Positions 19,233 to 31,161 are shown, counted from the stretch's first letter. The stretch is 64,000 bases of DNA from JAIOQJ01 sp963718635 (GCA_963718635.1 OY970367.1:5828001-5892000); one strand, 5' to 3'. The notes: a model not told the origin generated them from the sequence alone. Translations and numbers: made by a program.

Positions 19233-22200
19233 ATGTCTGCTACTCGCCGTTTTCGAGTGATCGTCGGTCTCTTTTGTTTCGCCACGGCTGCGTTGCTTGG
19301 TTGGCAAGGCGCGTCAGGCAAGAATCCGATCATGATCAAGGAAGACACTGCGCCGAAAGAGAAGGATGAGCCGCGTACCGATGAATTCACATTCAAAATC
19401 GACGAGAAGCGTGCCCCGAAGATCATCGAGGCGGTGACCAAGCATTTGAAGGCGGAGCTGCCGGCCGAAGAGTGGAAAGACATCATCACCAATTTGCAGG
19501 CGTTGCTCGACGACAAGCGCGACCAACTCGTCGAATGGACGGACCCGCTCTCGAAAGATCGAAAGCCGAAGAAGGAAAGTATTCGTATCGCAGCGAATAA
19601 GTTGATCGGCCGCTTCTCGAAGCAAGGCCGCGATTTCTATCAACGCGAAATGGGACCGATCGCCGACCAAAAACTGAAGGAAGCCGGCGAGCAGGGGAAT
19701 CTCCGTTTGCTCGCCGAGGTATCTCAGCAATACTTCCATACGAAAGCGGGCGCTGAGGCGACCGTGCTGCTGGGGCGTTATCACTTGGACCGCGGCCGTT
19801 ATAGCTCTGCGGCCGAGACCTTCCGACGCTTCATGGAGCGCCATCAAGATGATCCCGTGCCGGTGCATGTGAATTTCATGGCCGCTCTGGCCTGGAAACG
19901 GCTGGCGATCGAAGCGGCGGTGCACAACGACAAAGATGCGAAAGAACTCTATCAGCAGTACGCAGCCAACTTTTGGGACAAGGTGAAGAAAGAACTAGGC
20001 GCAAGAAGGTGCGCTGGGGCACGAGCGGGAAGGAAGTGGCGATCGCTCAGTTGGAGACCGAATATAATCGCGAGATTGAAGTAGCTGCCGGCGCTGGGCA
20101 ATCAGATTTGATCGGCCCGCGCGGCAACGCTCAGAACAATGCCCAAGGCGTCGGAGGCCGACCGTTTCTCGATCCGATCTGGCAATTCTCGATGATGCCG
20201 ATGCTGGATTTGGCCGAGCGTGAAAAGAAGAGCGCTGGAATGGCCTGGATCGACCAAAATCTCAAGAAGTTTATGATGATGATTGACCAACGGCCCAATC
20301 ATCCACCGCTGCCGGCTTTCTTCCCCATTGCTTCCGCCGGCCGAATCATTTTCCGCACGTACGACACCGTCTGTTGCGTGGCCACTCGCGATGACGCCAG
20401 TCAAAATCCCCCTGTAAAAGCCGGCGAACTGCTCTGGATGGCCGACTGGAGTTTTCAAGGTCTATACGCGATGGTGAGCGATGGCAGCCGGCGCAGCCAG
20501 ATGGATCAGAATTGGATGCCCCCGTACATGCAGCAAGGGCCATTCGGCATCTTTTTCGAGAATGGCTTGATCGGAGCGATGTCGCACGATGGTTCGCTCG
20601 TTTATTTCGTGGATGACATTGCGGTTCCCCCGCACGCGCAGCAGCAGCAGATGTTCAACAACAATGGCCAACCGATGGCCTTCGGCAGTTCGTTCAACGA
20701 CATGGTGCATCACAGCAAGCTCGTTGCAGTCAATCTTGAAACGGGCAAGCTGGTTTGGAGAGCGGGAGGACGGATTGCCAACAAGAAAGCCCCGGTGCCG
20801 GGCGAGGTCGAGAAAGAGACGTCTGAGTCGTTATTGTCGGATGCCTTCTTCCTCGGTGCTCCTTTGCCGTTGGCCGGGAAGATCTACCTCGTGATCGAAA
20901 AAGACAGAGATTTGCATCTGGTCTGCCTCGACCCGACGAAGATTGATGCAAGCACGCACCACCCGGAGCTGGTCTGGTCTCAGCCGCTCGGCAATCCACA
21001 CACGCCCCTGCCGACCGATTCCCTTCGCCGGATGCAGGGGATTTCGCTCGCTTACAGCGATAATGTCCTGGTGGTCCCGACGAATGCGGGCGCCGTGCTA
21101 GGCATCGATTTATTGTCGCACAGCATCATCTGGGCACGCTCCTATCGGATGGCGAATAAGGTCGTTGATCCTAATGCAGGCGTCAACCTGGGCGGAATGG
21201 GCGGGCGACGTTTCGTCAACGGCATGCAGCAGCCAAATCCCGATCAATTTCTAAATGCCGACCGCTGGCGCACCTCGGCGCCGATCATCGCCAGCGGTAA
21301 AGTGATCTTCAGCGCTTTTGACGCGAACTCGATCATCTGCATGAACCTGCGCGACGGCGAAGTTCTCTGGGAAGCCGCGCGCAGTTCCGACGATCTCTAT
21401 GTCGCAGGCGTAATCGATAACAAAGTGCTCATCGTCGGCAAAGGAATGGTCAAATTCCTGGATGTGAATAAAGGGACGCAGCTGGGCACGACGGTGACGG
21501 GAACTCCGTCCGGCGTCGGCGTTGCCAGCAACGATGTCTACTTTCTGCCGACGAAAGCGTCGCGGGACAGCCCCGAACCTGAAATCCTTTCGATCGACGT
21601 CAAGTCGATGAAAATACTCGCGCACACTCGCTCGCGAAAAAAACTGGCGGCAGGGAATCTCGTATTTTTCGATAACGCGGTTTTTTCCCAGACGGCTTTC
21701 AACGTTACCGCCTTTCCCCAATTGAACATCAAGATTGAAGAAGCAAAGAAGCGCTTGACGGCCAATGCGAACGACCCGATCGGCCTGGCCGAGATGGGCG
21801 ATCTTTGGCTCGATGACGGCAAACTGCGCGAAGCGATCGATTCGTACAACAAGTGTCTTGCCAATAAGCCGAACACCGACACCAGGGCCAAGGCTCGCGA
21901 GAAGCTCTATGACGCCATCACCGAATTGCTCCAAAGCGATTTCAACGCTGGCGAAAAAATGCTCGACCAGTACAAGGAATTGTGCAACGTCGAGATTCCC
22001 GAGAACGCAGAGGGCTTAGTGAAACAGCGCTTGGCGGAAGAAGAACTTCGCCGTAAATCCACTTACTTTTGTCTCGTGGCCAAAGGGCGCGAATCACAGG
22101 GCAAATTACTGGAGGCTTTCGAAAATTACATCGCCTTTGGCACTTTGGCCGGCAACAAGGAACTCGTAAGTGTGATCGACCAGCCGAACACCTTTGCTGC

Positions 22201-24157
22201 CCCGCATGTTTGGGTGCGCGGGCGAATCAATCACATGCTGGATAAGGCAAAGCCCGACGAGCGTAAGCCATTGGAAGAAAAGGCCGGAAAGGAATGGGAG
22301 GCCGTCAAAGCTTCCGGCGATCTGGAAAAACTACGAGGCTTCGTACGCATATTCGGCAATCGGTTCTCTTCCGGAAACGAAGCGCGGCTGTTATTGGCGG
22401 AGAAACTAATCGCCACCGGAAATGAAGATGAGATGCGCGATGCCGAAAATATACTTCTCAGCCTGAAGGCGCTCGACGATCCAGCCTTTGCCGCCCAGGC
22501 CACCGAGACCCTTGCCAGGCTCTATATCCGCAAAGGATTACTGGATGACGCGATGGGCCTGTACGCCGAACTGAATCAATTGTTTCCCAAGGTAGTTGTC
22601 CACGACGGCAAGAGCGGCGCTGACATTTTCAACGACCTCGTCACCGACAAGCGGTTCCTTCCCTATGTGGAACCATCCAGGCAAGCATGGAGCGATGTCA
22701 AACTCAAAGCCCAGGAGATAAATGCCTTTCAAAATACGCCGCAACAACAGCAGCAATCGTTCACGATTGCCCCGGATGGCGAATCGATCCCGTTCCATAA
22801 CCGGAATAAGATCATTATGGAAATGCCGCCGCAAAATCCAAACTCGAGCTGGACTTTGAAGGTAGTAGACCGGGTTACAGGCGAGGAGCGTTTCCGATTT
22901 CAGGGACTTCCTTCGCCAAACTACCTCTGGACTTACCCTCAATCAAACAACCACCGCTTTGCCCAGATTCGCGGCCACCTGATGATCTTGAATTTGAACA
23001 ATAAGGTTTTTGCATTTGATCTAGCGGACAAAAAGAAACTTTGGGAATACGACCTGTTGGGCAAGGTGCCGCTGCCGATGGCGGCGCCCGTGCGAACGGA
23101 GAGCGAAGCGGATGGCGTTCGCCTCTATTACCAGGACGGTTGGACGCAGAAAGTAGGACAGGTCGGCGTCATCGAATCCGCTTATGTCTGTCTCATCACG
23201 CGCGATGGTCTCGTGGCAGTCGATCCCGCCAAAGGCACGGTGCTCTGGACCAAATCGAACGTCTCTGCCCGTGTTTCGTTGATGGGCGATGAGAACTATG
23301 TGTTTGTGTTCGAATCGAACGCCGAAGGCAACGTCACGGCCGCTCGCGCGATCCGCGCCGGCGATGGCGTCGAAGTCCAGATTCAGGACTCTTCCAAGGT
23401 GTTCTCAAACCTGGGTAAATCAAAGACCGTCGGCCGGCGCGTCTTCGTCATCGACGAGAAAGACGGCAAGAAGTATATGCGCCTTTACGATATTCTCACC
23501 GGGAAAGACGATTGGACGAAGGAAATAGCTGGTAATGCGACCATGCTCCGCTGTGAGGACCCGACAGTTGCTGGCTATGTCTCGGACAAGGGCGATCTGG
23601 CGATCTTCAACGTGAAGGATGGCAAAGAAATCTTTGCCGGCAAGCTGGATGCCAAGAAAGTCGCATCGCACATGGACAAAATCGAAAGTGCGGTGCTGCT
23701 CACGGACCGCGACCGTTTCTATGTCGTGCTGAATAAAACGCTCGATAACAACAACAATAATTATAATCCCAGCCTTACACCCGGCATTCGCACGTTGCGC
23801 GTCAACGGGCATATGTATTGTTTCGATCGCAATACCCGGAAGCGGCTCTGGTTCACCGACGAGCAATTCGACAATCAGCAAATCATTCTGGATCAGTTCC
23901 AGGACTTGCCGATTATCCTGGGCGCTCACTGGTATAACCGGATCAACAACGGCGTATTCGAAGGTAATGGATTGCGTGTCGTGGCCATCGACAAGCGCAC
24001 CGGCAATGCCCTCTTCCGCAAAGAGGTAGCGCCGAACGGACCATTCCACCTGCTCAACGCCGACCCGAAAACAGGCACCATTGAATTGATTCGCACCGAT
24101 ATGCGAATCCGCTTCACTCCAGATGAAGCGAAAACTCCAGGCGGGCAGCCACGTTGA
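19233..24157 (+). CDS. Very large exported PQQ-propeller/TPR protein (one frameshift)
   Basis: Read as one gene of about 1640 residues. It starts with a signal peptide (MSATRRFRVIVGLFCFATAA), then a helical TPR-like region (LLGRYHLDRGRYSSAAETF). A first set of PQQ-type beta-propeller blades follows (NLETGKLVWRAGG, RDGEVLWEAA), then a central TPR segment (about 21730-22560; LREAIDSYNKCLANKPN) and a second propeller (PAKGTVLWTKS, DRNTRKRLWFTD). This is the BamB-like plan, probably a periplasmic scaffold. The frame breaks at 19998-20002: KKEL is in one frame and KKVRWGTSGKEV in the next. Reading GCGCGC for GGCGC joins them as KKELARKKVRWG. Such giant propeller/TPR proteins are frequent in Gemmata relatives; no enzymatic motif is visible. 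Glutamine/methionine-rich patches (QQQQMFNNNGQ) occur near 20640. Confidence 0.85.
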
Positions 24158-24183
24158 GCCACTGACGAGTCGTCAAAGCAGCC

Positions 24184-24585
24184 GAAAAGATTCAGGGGAG
24201 CCGCTGCCGTCAATGTGACTGAAGCGGGGTTCGAGATATTGACTGGGACGCTCACCGCATTGAATGTTTGCAGCAGCGAACTCGGTGTACTGTTCAGACT
24301 GCTGTAAATGCCGCCGTTTAAAGTGCTGGTCGAGTTGCCAGTTGCAAAAAGGCCGGTCAACGATGTGAAACTAACTGTCGTGGCGCCCGTCGTGAGGCCC
24401 ACGGCCTCGAAGGCGTTGTCATTTAAGTCGGCGCCGTAGGCGTATTCGCCTGACCCGGGTAAATTGGTGAGCACCACATCGGCTGAAGCCGCAGCCGGGA
24501 AGATCGAAAGCAGCACCACCGCCGACACAAATATGGCGGCTCGTTCCGAATTTACAGACCCTGGCTTCGCGAAATTCGACATCAT
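24184..24585 (-). pseudogene. Truncated exported protein (PEP-CTERM/choice-of-anchor type N-terminal part)
   Basis: ATG 24585 gives MMSNFAKPGSVNSERAAIFV and a clear signal peptide ending PAAASAD. The mature part starts VVLTNLPGSGEYAYGADLND and contains FEAVGLTTGATTVSFTSLTG, GGIYSSLNSTPSSLLQTFN and ends LTAAAPLNLF. This matches the beginning of exported choice-of-anchor/PEP-CTERM-like proteins, which normally continue for another 50-100 residues to an anchor helix. Here the frame runs on into the antisense of the PQQ-protein gene with no further similarity, so the 3' part appears deleted, with the break near 24180, about 25 bases from the convergent stop codon. I infer a gene remnant left by a deletion. 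It is unlikely to give a stable anchored protein. Confidence 0.55.
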
Positions 24586-24897
24586 TCTGCCGGTCCCTTG
24601 TATGTTTTCGAGGGCGCCCATTCATCTTTCAACGAAGATTTGAAGCCCTTTGCCGCTTCGGGACCATAAGACATTTTTGGCTGTAGGACGGCTCACGCTG
24701 GTCGAAATCGCTAAAAAGAATTTCAACGGCCGTCAAAAGCGGCCGGCACGCTTCGCGATCGACCGCTTCCATCCTACCCTCTCCGACTCTCCAATCGACA
24801 TTTGCGCGAAGCTGGGCAAACTTTGCCTGTGAGGTTTTGGTGTTTGCATCGTCATTACTGATGATGGTCCTTCCGTCTCGAATGGAGAGTCCCCGCC
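24586..24897. other. Spacer with no recognised gene
   Basis: These 312 bases separate two divergent genes. The frames present are short and lack family similarity; a possible hairpin tttcaacg/cgtt... is not convincing. The promoter of the downstream cluster must lie here, but no clear site is visible. Confidence 0.4.
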
Positions 24898-25986
24898 ATG
24901 AGTCATGTTCGTTTTCTCTTTGGAATGTTCAGCGCTTTTCTGCTAGTGCTGCCTTCAGCCGTCCGGGCTGACGAGACCAAGGTTGACGTTCAGGAAACAA
25001 TCCGCAAAGGTTTGGAGTGGCTATCCAAGAATCAGCATAAAACGGAAGGGCATTGGGAAGCGAACGGAAACCAATACCCCACCACAATGACGGGGATCGC
25101 CGGGATGTGCTTCCTGATGGAAGGAAGCACGATCAAAGAGGGCAAATATAGCGAAAATATTCGTCGGGCCGCCAACTGGTATTTGAAGCATTCGCAGCCG
25201 AACGGCCTGCTCGGCAATCCGAACAACCCGACTGAAACCGGCCGCTACATGTACGGCCAGGGTTTCGGCACTCTCTTTCTGGCATGCGCCTACGGCGAAG
25301 AGGACGATGAGAAGAAGCGCAAGGAACTCGAGAAGCTGTTGACGAAGTCAATCCAGTTTATTGGCAAGGCCCAGACGGAAAGAGGCGGCTGGGGCTACGT
25401 GTCTGCGGCTGACGGCGGCGGCTTCGATGAAGGCTCGGTGACCATCACCCAGTTGCAGGCGCTGCGAGCCGCCCGCAATGCAGGCATCCATGTGCCGAAA
25501 GGCATCATCGACAAATCGGTGAAATATCTGCGCGATTGCACCACGCCGCGCGGCGGCATCATCTACAGCCTGGCGCATGGCGGGCCGGTCGCCGGCGGCG
25601 AACGTCCTCCGCTAACTGCTGCTGCCGTTGCTTGCGCCTTCAGTTCGGGCAACTACAACGATGAGTACGCCAAGAAGTGGATCAAGTATTGCAAAGACAA
25701 CATCCCGTTCGGCAAAGGCCGACTGGCGCACGATGAATATCAGAACTACTATTTTTCTCAGTGCGTCTTTATCCTCGGCGATGATGGCTACAAGAAGCTC
25801 TTCCCGGACGACAAGAATCCGCTGCGTTGGTCGGACTTCCGCAAAGACATGTTCGAATATCTGAAGAACAACCAGAGCCCGGATGGCAGTTGGGGCCAAG
25901 GCGGCATCGGCGCCGTGTTCACTACCTCCGTGAACTTGACCATCCTGCAACTCGAAAACGGCACGCTGCCGATTTATCAGAAATAG
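24898..25986 (+). CDS. Exported prenyltransferase/squalene-oxidase-repeat (terpene-cyclase-fold) protein
   Basis: About 362 residues. Signal peptide MSHVRFLFGMFSAFLLVLPS, cleaved near VRADE. The rest is an alpha/alpha toroid of the terpene-cyclase and complement C3d type: WLSKNQHKTEGHWEANGN, GRYMYGQGFGTLFLACAYGE, AQTERGGWGYVS, then QSPDGSWGQGGIG carry the glycine- and tryptophan-rich turn of each repeat (QxxDGSWG). The DxDD motif of real squalene-hopene cyclases is absent and the protein is exported, so an enzymatic role in hopanoid synthesis is unlikely; a protein- or glycan-binding role is more plausible. It lies 77 bases upstream of the MoxR gene and is regularly found next to MoxR/vWA clusters in planctomycetes. 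Start chosen by the signal peptide and the GGAGAG just upstream. Confidence 0.88.
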   Translation: MSHVRFLFGMFSAFLLVLPSAVRADETKVDVQETIRKGLEWLSKNQHKTEGHWEANGNQYPTTMTGIAGMCFLMEGSTIKEGKYSENIRRAANWYLKHSQPNGLLGNPNNPTETGRYMYGQGFGTLFLACAYGEEDDEKKRKELEKLLTKSIQFIGKAQTERGGWGYVSAADGGGFDEGSVTITQLQALRAARNAGIHVPKGIIDKSVKYLRDCTTPRGGIIYSLAHGGPVAGGERPPLTAAAVACAFSSGNYNDEYAKKWIKYCKDNIPFGKGRLAHDEYQNYYFSQCVFILGDDGYKKLFPDDKNPLRWSDFRKDMFEYLKNNQSPDGSWGQGGIGAVFTTSVNLTILQLENGTLPIYQK

Positions 25987-26063
25987 CAACTATCCGCTTC
26001 GCGCTTGCAACGTTCTTGCGAGCGCGAAGCCGCAAACTTTAATCCTCAACATCGAGAATACGC

Positions 26064-27122
26064 ATGACTCCGGCAATCGATTTGGGCCAAAGCGATATCC
26101 AGGCGATGGACAAGCTGAAGACAGCTTTCAAGAACATCAAAGAGCAACTCGCTCGCGTGATTGTCGGTCAGGATCAGGTGGTTGAAGAACTGCTGATCGC
26201 CATGTTCAGCCGGGGCCACTGCATCCTGGAAGGTGTACCCGGCCTCGCAAAAACCTTGATGATTTCAACACTGGCCAAGTGCTTGTCGCTCGACTTCAGC
26301 CGCATCCAGTTCACCCCTGACTTGATGCCGGCTGACATTACAGGCACGGAAGTGATTGAAGAGAATCGCTCGACCGGCTCGCGCGAGTTCAAGTTCCTGC
26401 AAGGCCCCCTCTTTGCGAACGTGGTGCTCGCCGATGAAATCAACCGTACCCCGCCAAAGACCCAAGCGGCGTTGCTCGAAGCGATGCAGGAACGCCAGAC
26501 CACCGTCGGCCGGGTAAGGCACAAGTTGTCGAACCCGTTCTTCGTGCTGGCTACGCAAAACCCTATTGAGCAGGAAGGCACCTACCCTCTGCCGGAAGCC
26601 CAGCAAGATCGTTTCATGTTCAAAGTTTTCGTGAAGTATCCAAGTTTCACCGAAGAATTCGAAATCGCCCGCCGCACCACGGCGATCACTTCCGAAGATC
26701 CCACGCCTGTGCTTGGCGGCGAGCAGATTATCGAATTGCAAAACCTCGTACGTAAAGTGCCCGTGACGGATCATGTAATTCATTACACGCTCGCGCTGGT
26801 GCGGCAGACGCGTATCAGTGAGCCGGGCACGCCGAAGTTCATCCGCGATTGGTTGTCGTGGGGGGCGGGCCCGCGAGCCGTGCAGAACTTGATCATCGGC
26901 GCCAAAGCTCGAGCGCTGCTTTATGGTCGAGCCCACGTGCAGACTGAAGACATTCAAGCGCTGGCGCTCCCAGTATTACGGCATCGCATTCTGACGAACT
27001 TCACCGCCGCCTCGGAAGGCGTCACCACCGATACCGTGGTGAAGAAACTGCTCGACGAAACGCCAAGCCGCGAAGGCGAGTTGCAGAAAGACGATCGCTT
27101 CAAGAAGATCTTCGCAAGTTGA
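26064..27122 (+). CDS. MoxR family AAA+ ATPase
   Basis: About 352 residues. The AAA_3 core carries Walker A GVPGLAKT at residue 57, Walker B VVLADEINRTPPKTQAALLE, sensor LATQNPIEQEGTYPLPEAQQ and the arginine finger region DRFMFK. The C-terminal lid (about 250-340) ends the protein. MoxR ATPases act as chaperones that remodel or activate a partner, usually with DUF58 and vWA proteins encoded beside them, as here. The expected order MoxR, DUF58, BatA-like, vWA follows downstream with one small gap. All active residues are present. Length is normal for the family. ATG 26064 is the only start that keeps the N-terminal helix MDKLKTAFKNIKEQLARVIV complete. Confidence 0.95.
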   Translation: MTPAIDLGQSDIQAMDKLKTAFKNIKEQLARVIVGQDQVVEELLIAMFSRGHCILEGVPGLAKTLMISTLAKCLSLDFSRIQFTPDLMPADITGTEVIEENRSTGSREFKFLQGPLFANVVLADEINRTPPKTQAALLEAMQERQTTVGRVRHKLSNPFFVLATQNPIEQEGTYPLPEAQQDRFMFKVFVKYPSFTEEFEIARRTTAITSEDPTPVLGGEQIIELQNLVRKVPVTDHVIHYTLALVRQTRISEPGTPKFIRDWLSWGAGPRAVQNLIIGAKARALLYGRAHVQTEDIQALALPVLRHRILTNFTAASEGVTTDTVVKKLLDETPSREGELQKDDRFKKIFAS

Positions 27123-27130
27123 TTCTTTTG

Positions 27131-27183
27131 GGGGCGGACATCCCTGTCTGCCGTGTCGTTTGGCAGACAGGAATGTCTGCCCC
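27131..27183. repeat. Imperfect inverted repeat between moxR and DUF58 genes
   Basis: Arms of 22 bases (ggggcggacatccctgtctg at 27131 and its partner ending gaatgtctgcccc at 27183) pair with two mismatches around a 9-base loop. It lies inside the operon, so it may attenuate or stabilise the transcript, or simply be one of the dispersed fold-back repeats. Confidence 0.6.
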
Positions 27184-27201
27184 ACTTGTATTTGAGACCT
27201 T

Positions 27202-28140
27202 ATGGCCAGTAAAGTCGATCTTGACGATCCCAAGCGATTCCTAAATCCCAAGACGATCGCCCGAGTCGCCAGCCTCGATCTGCGCACTCAGCAGATTGTG
27301 GAAGGCTACATCTCCGGCCTGCATCGTAGTCCTTTCTTCGGCCATTCGGTCGAGTTCGTGCAGCATCGCGAATACGTGCGCGGCGACGACATCCGCCATC
27401 TCGATTGGAAAGCCTGGTCGAAGACGGATAAGTTCTTCATCAAGCAGTATGAAGCGGAAACGAACACGCGGACGCAGTTGGTCGTCGATGTCAGCGAGTC
27501 GATGCACTACGGTCGGGGGCCATTGAACAAATACAATTATGCGTGCACCGCGGCCGCCTGCCTTGCCTATCTGTTGATGAAGCAACAGGATTCGTGCGGC
27601 CTGATCGCCTTTGACGACAACGTACGGCAGATGTTGCCTTCGCGGGCTAATCAGAATCATCTGGACGCCATCGTCAAGACGCTGCACGTGAGCAAGCCGA
27701 AAGAGAAGACGGACATCGGCAAGATTTTACGCCGAGTCGCGGAAGCTACTCCCCATCGCGGCATGGTGGTGCTTTTTTCGGATTTGCTGGTCGATCGCGA
27801 GCCGTTGATTAAAGGGCTGGAGATGCTTCGCCATCGCCGGCAGGATGTGATGGTGTTTCATATCCTCGACGACGACGAGCTTGGCTTTCCCTTTGCGGGA
27901 ACAACGCGTTTCGAAGGCCTGGAAGACCTGCCCCACTTGCTCTGCGATCCCCGGGCGTTGCGCGATGGCTATTTGGAAGCGCTCGAAGAATACCTCGTCG
28001 AAGTGCGGCGGGGTTGCAGCAAACTCGGCATCGACTACACGCTGGTGCGAACCAGCGATTACCTCGATGCCATCCTGTCGCGATTCCTGCATCAACGCAT
28101 GGCGCTGCGAGGCCCATCCAAGAGCCGAGCCCAAGGGTAG
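27202..28140 (+). CDS. DUF58 domain protein of the MoxR cluster
   Basis: About 312 residues. LDLRTQQIVEGYISGLHRSP and FFGHSVEFVQHREYVRGDD, then IRHLDWKAWSKTDKFFIKQY mark the DUF58 domain (residues 25-110). A vWA-like core follows, with VDVSESMHYG as a degenerate metal site (D-x-S-x-S retained) and VVLFSDLLVD. No membrane helix, so it should be cytoplasmic and bind membrane partners of the cluster. DUF58 proteins are the usual partners of MoxR ATPases in Bat-type aerotolerance and related systems. It is preceded by the small inverted repeat and followed after 39 bases by the BatA-like gene. Motifs and length are normal. Confidence 0.92.
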   Translation: MASKVDLDDPKRFLNPKTIARVASLDLRTQQIVEGYISGLHRSPFFGHSVEFVQHREYVRGDDIRHLDWKAWSKTDKFFIKQYEAETNTRTQLVVDVSESMHYGRGPLNKYNYACTAAACLAYLLMKQQDSCGLIAFDDNVRQMLPSRANQNHLDAIVKTLHVSKPKEKTDIGKILRRVAEATPHRGMVVLFSDLLVDREPLIKGLEMLRHRRQDVMVFHILDDDELGFPFAGTTRFEGLEDLPHLLCDPRALRDGYLEALEEYLVEVRRGCSKLGIDYTLVRTSDYLDAILSRFLHQRMALRGPSKSRAQG

Positions 28141-28179
28141 TCGAGCCGCTTAAGGCCCAGCGAATAAGAGAACCTGTCA

Positions 28180-31161
28180 ATGCTCGCGAGCTTCGTCTTT
28201 CTTAGCCCGTTCACCATGATCGTCGGCGGCGCCCTCATCGCCTCGCCGATCATTATCCATTTGATCAACCGGATGCGCTTCAAGCGCGTTCGCTGGGCGG
28301 CGATGGAGTTTCTGCTCAAGGCTCAGAAGCGCAGCCGTAAGAAGATGATCATCGAGCAGTTGATCCTGCTCTTGTTGCGTATTCTACTCGTGTTGTTGTT
28401 ACGCGCTGTTGCTTTCAAGGTTAATCGAACAGAAGCCGGCGCCGCCTCCGGATGCCGACCTGCAGTCGAAGGAACCGCCGGTCGTCACCAAGCACGTCAT
28501 CATCCTCGACGATTCGGCCAGCATGGCGGACGGCTCGAAGCAGGAAGAAGGAGCGGAGCGCGGCCAGATCATTTACGCGTACGCCCGCGCTCGTAAGGCG
28601 ATTAACGATTACATCGTCGGCATCGTTGCGGCCGACAACAAGCCCCACGAGTTCGTCATCATCAAGATGTCGAATCCCGACAAGTTCCGCGACTTCGAAC
28701 TGCTCACGTCTTCATCGCGCTTGGAGATTGAGAAGTATCTGAAAGAAGAGTACACCGCGCAGCCGTTTCACTACGACATGCTGCCTTCGCTGAAAAAATC
28801 AAAGGATCTTTTCGACGAACTGTCGAAGGACAACTTGATTCTGCACATCGTCAGCGATTTCCGCGCTTCGGATTGGAATAATGCGACGCGCAATGCGCTC
28901 GGAAAATTTTTCGAACACTTTGAGAAGGCGAAAGTACAGGTGAAACTGCACGATGTCGCCGCCCCGAAGCGGGAAGGCGATAAGGTCGTGTCCAATGAGA
29001 ACCTCGCCATCGTCGACTTTCGGGCCGAGAGTTCGGTAGTTGTGAAAGACAACCCGATCGAATTCACGGTCACCGTCGCCAATCACGGCAACAGCGATAG
29101 GCAGAACGTGGCCGTCAAGCTAAAAGTGAACAACAAAGAAGAACTTCGCGGCACCGTCAATTTTCTGCTAATCCCCGCCAACGACACAGCGACCGGGCGA
29201 GTGACCTTTTCGCTCAACCGGACCGCGCCCAAAGACAATAATTCCACTCGCGGCGAGAACGCCCGGTTCGATGGCTTCAACCTGGTCAGTGCTCAGTTCG
29301 ATGAAAATCATCGCGATGGGTTGGCGGGCGACGACCTTCGCTACACCGTAGTCGAAGTTCGCGACAGCATTTCCATGCTGATCGTGGATAACAAGATCCA
29401 GGATCGCGGAACCAAGAATGCCGAGTCGTTCTATCTCTGGAAACTCTTCACCGAGACGCTCAAAGGCTTCGACATTGAAGTGAAGACGGCTGCTGAGATG
29501 GAGAAGCTGAATCTGTCACGCTATTCGGCTGTCGTGCTTTGCGACATCCCAACCTTGTCGCCGGTGGGTGTCCAGAAACTCGAGTCCTTCCTGAATGCCG
29601 GGGGCGGCGTCGGTTTCTTCATGGGTTCCTCCATCCGCGATCCGAAATTTTACAACGAGCAGCTTTGGAAAGAAGGCAAAGGGATGTTTCCCGCGCCGCT
29701 TAAAGAGATCGCCAATAAGAACGCCACAAACGAGCAGTTGAATCAGATCATGCAGGAGCAGGAGAATTCCTTCTACGCGAAATTGCTCGTCCGCAAAGAG
29801 ATGCGACGGCACCCTGCTCTGGAAAAACTCTATGCCGACTCGCGCAATCAGTCGTTCAACGATTTGCAGTACGAGCGGACGTTCAACATCGTCGCATTTG
29901 CTCGCTACTATCTCGTCGATCGGCCGAAATGGAAGCCGGGCGACGACGTGCAGACGCTGCTCTATCTGCCGAGCAATCGCTCCGTGGCTGATTTCGAACG
30001 CCGGACAAAGGATCTATTGCGCCGGCTGCGCGAAGCGATCGACGCCGATTTGCAATTGAGCCTATTGCAGCAACAGCTGGGCCAGGCCAAAGACGACGCC
30101 CAAAAGCGGGTGCTGCAACAGAAGATCGAGAAGCTCCCCACCGAGATGGAGAAGTTCAACAAGTTCAAAAAGAGCGTGAAGGAATACAGCGACGCGATCA
30201 GCAATGTCGTCGGCAAGTACGACAACCCGCTGCACAAATTGGTGTTTGAAGTGGCGGGTCTGATTCCCGACCCGGCCGACACCAAGAACAGCGACCCGCT
30301 GATGCTCGAATTCTGGCAGGCGCCGAGCTGCAGGATCTGAAACAGGAATTTCTGCAACTGTTGGACGACCTGAAGTACGGCGACCCATTCTACATCGCCA
30401 AGCAGTATCGCCGTGGGCGCGTGCTGGCCTTCATGGGCGCTGCCGGCGCCAGCGGGCCCGAAGGCGATTATTGGGGGCCGCTTAATCGCCAGGGACGTAT
30501 CTATTTCCCGCCTTTGATGAAGGATAGTTTGCAGCGCTATCTATGCTCGACGAGCACCGAGTTGTCGCTGCCGCTGGGCAAGCCTTTTGACTTCGATCTC
30601 GAAGCCGCCGCGTACGATCCGATCATCAAGATTCGTTCGTTGGCGAACAACGACCGACCGGCTGCGGAAGAAGACAACGTCAAAATCACCGATCTCGGCC
30701 TGGCGAAGGACATCGTCACCGCTGATCCGTTGCTCACCTGGAAATTCCCCGGCGGTATGAAAGCAGGAGCCTACCTGTTCGAATTCTCACCAAAAGCGAG
30801 CCCCGATTTGGCGAAGAAGGACAATCGACCCGACTTGCGGGCGCTTGCTTATAATTTCGATACGAGCATTGAAAGCAACTTGCTGCGAGCACGCACGGAC
30901 GATCTGCTCACGATCGCCAAAGTCGAGAAAATCGAGACGATGGACGAGAGCGCTCCGCCCGTGGCAGTGGCCAAGGAATCGGTGAAGAGGTCGGAGTACG
31001 AAGGGGATCTCGGCTGGTCCAAATCGCCCTGGCTCTTTTTGGGGATGTTGATCGTCTTGATTCTGGAGCAGGCTTGGGCAGTGCGTTTGAGCTTCCACGT
31101 CCGCGAAGGGAGCGGGCCGAATATCCCGCGCTCGCTGTTACGCGGCCCAATTACTGGCTGA
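28180..31161 (+). CDS. BatA-like membrane protein with vWA domain (two frameshifts)
   Basis: Read as one gene of about 990 residues. The N-terminus is the BatA signature: FLSPFTMIVGGALIASPIII then HLINRMRFKRVRWAAMEFLL and a second helix (EQLILLLLRILLVLLLR). The vWA domain has the metal-site motif ILDDSASMADG, about 100 residues in. A long middle region ends in coiled coil (LLQQQLGQAKDDAQKRVLQQ) and the C-terminus has one helix (PWLFLGMLIVLILEQAW). Two breaks interrupt it. At 28403-28406 restoring one GC pair gives LLLRALLLSRLIEQKP. At 30319-30323 reading GCGCGC for GGCGC gives FWQRAELQDLKQEF. Both repairs recreate sensible protein, so I regard them as sequence errors. Downstream of DUF58 it should be the membrane-anchored vWA partner of MoxR. 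Confidence 0.85.

Noticed and set aside
19233..24157. Two separate genes at 19233-20084 and 19973-24157.
   Set aside because: The two frames overlap across a GGCGC site; restoring GCGCGC joins them into one continuous propeller/TPR protein with a single signal peptide.
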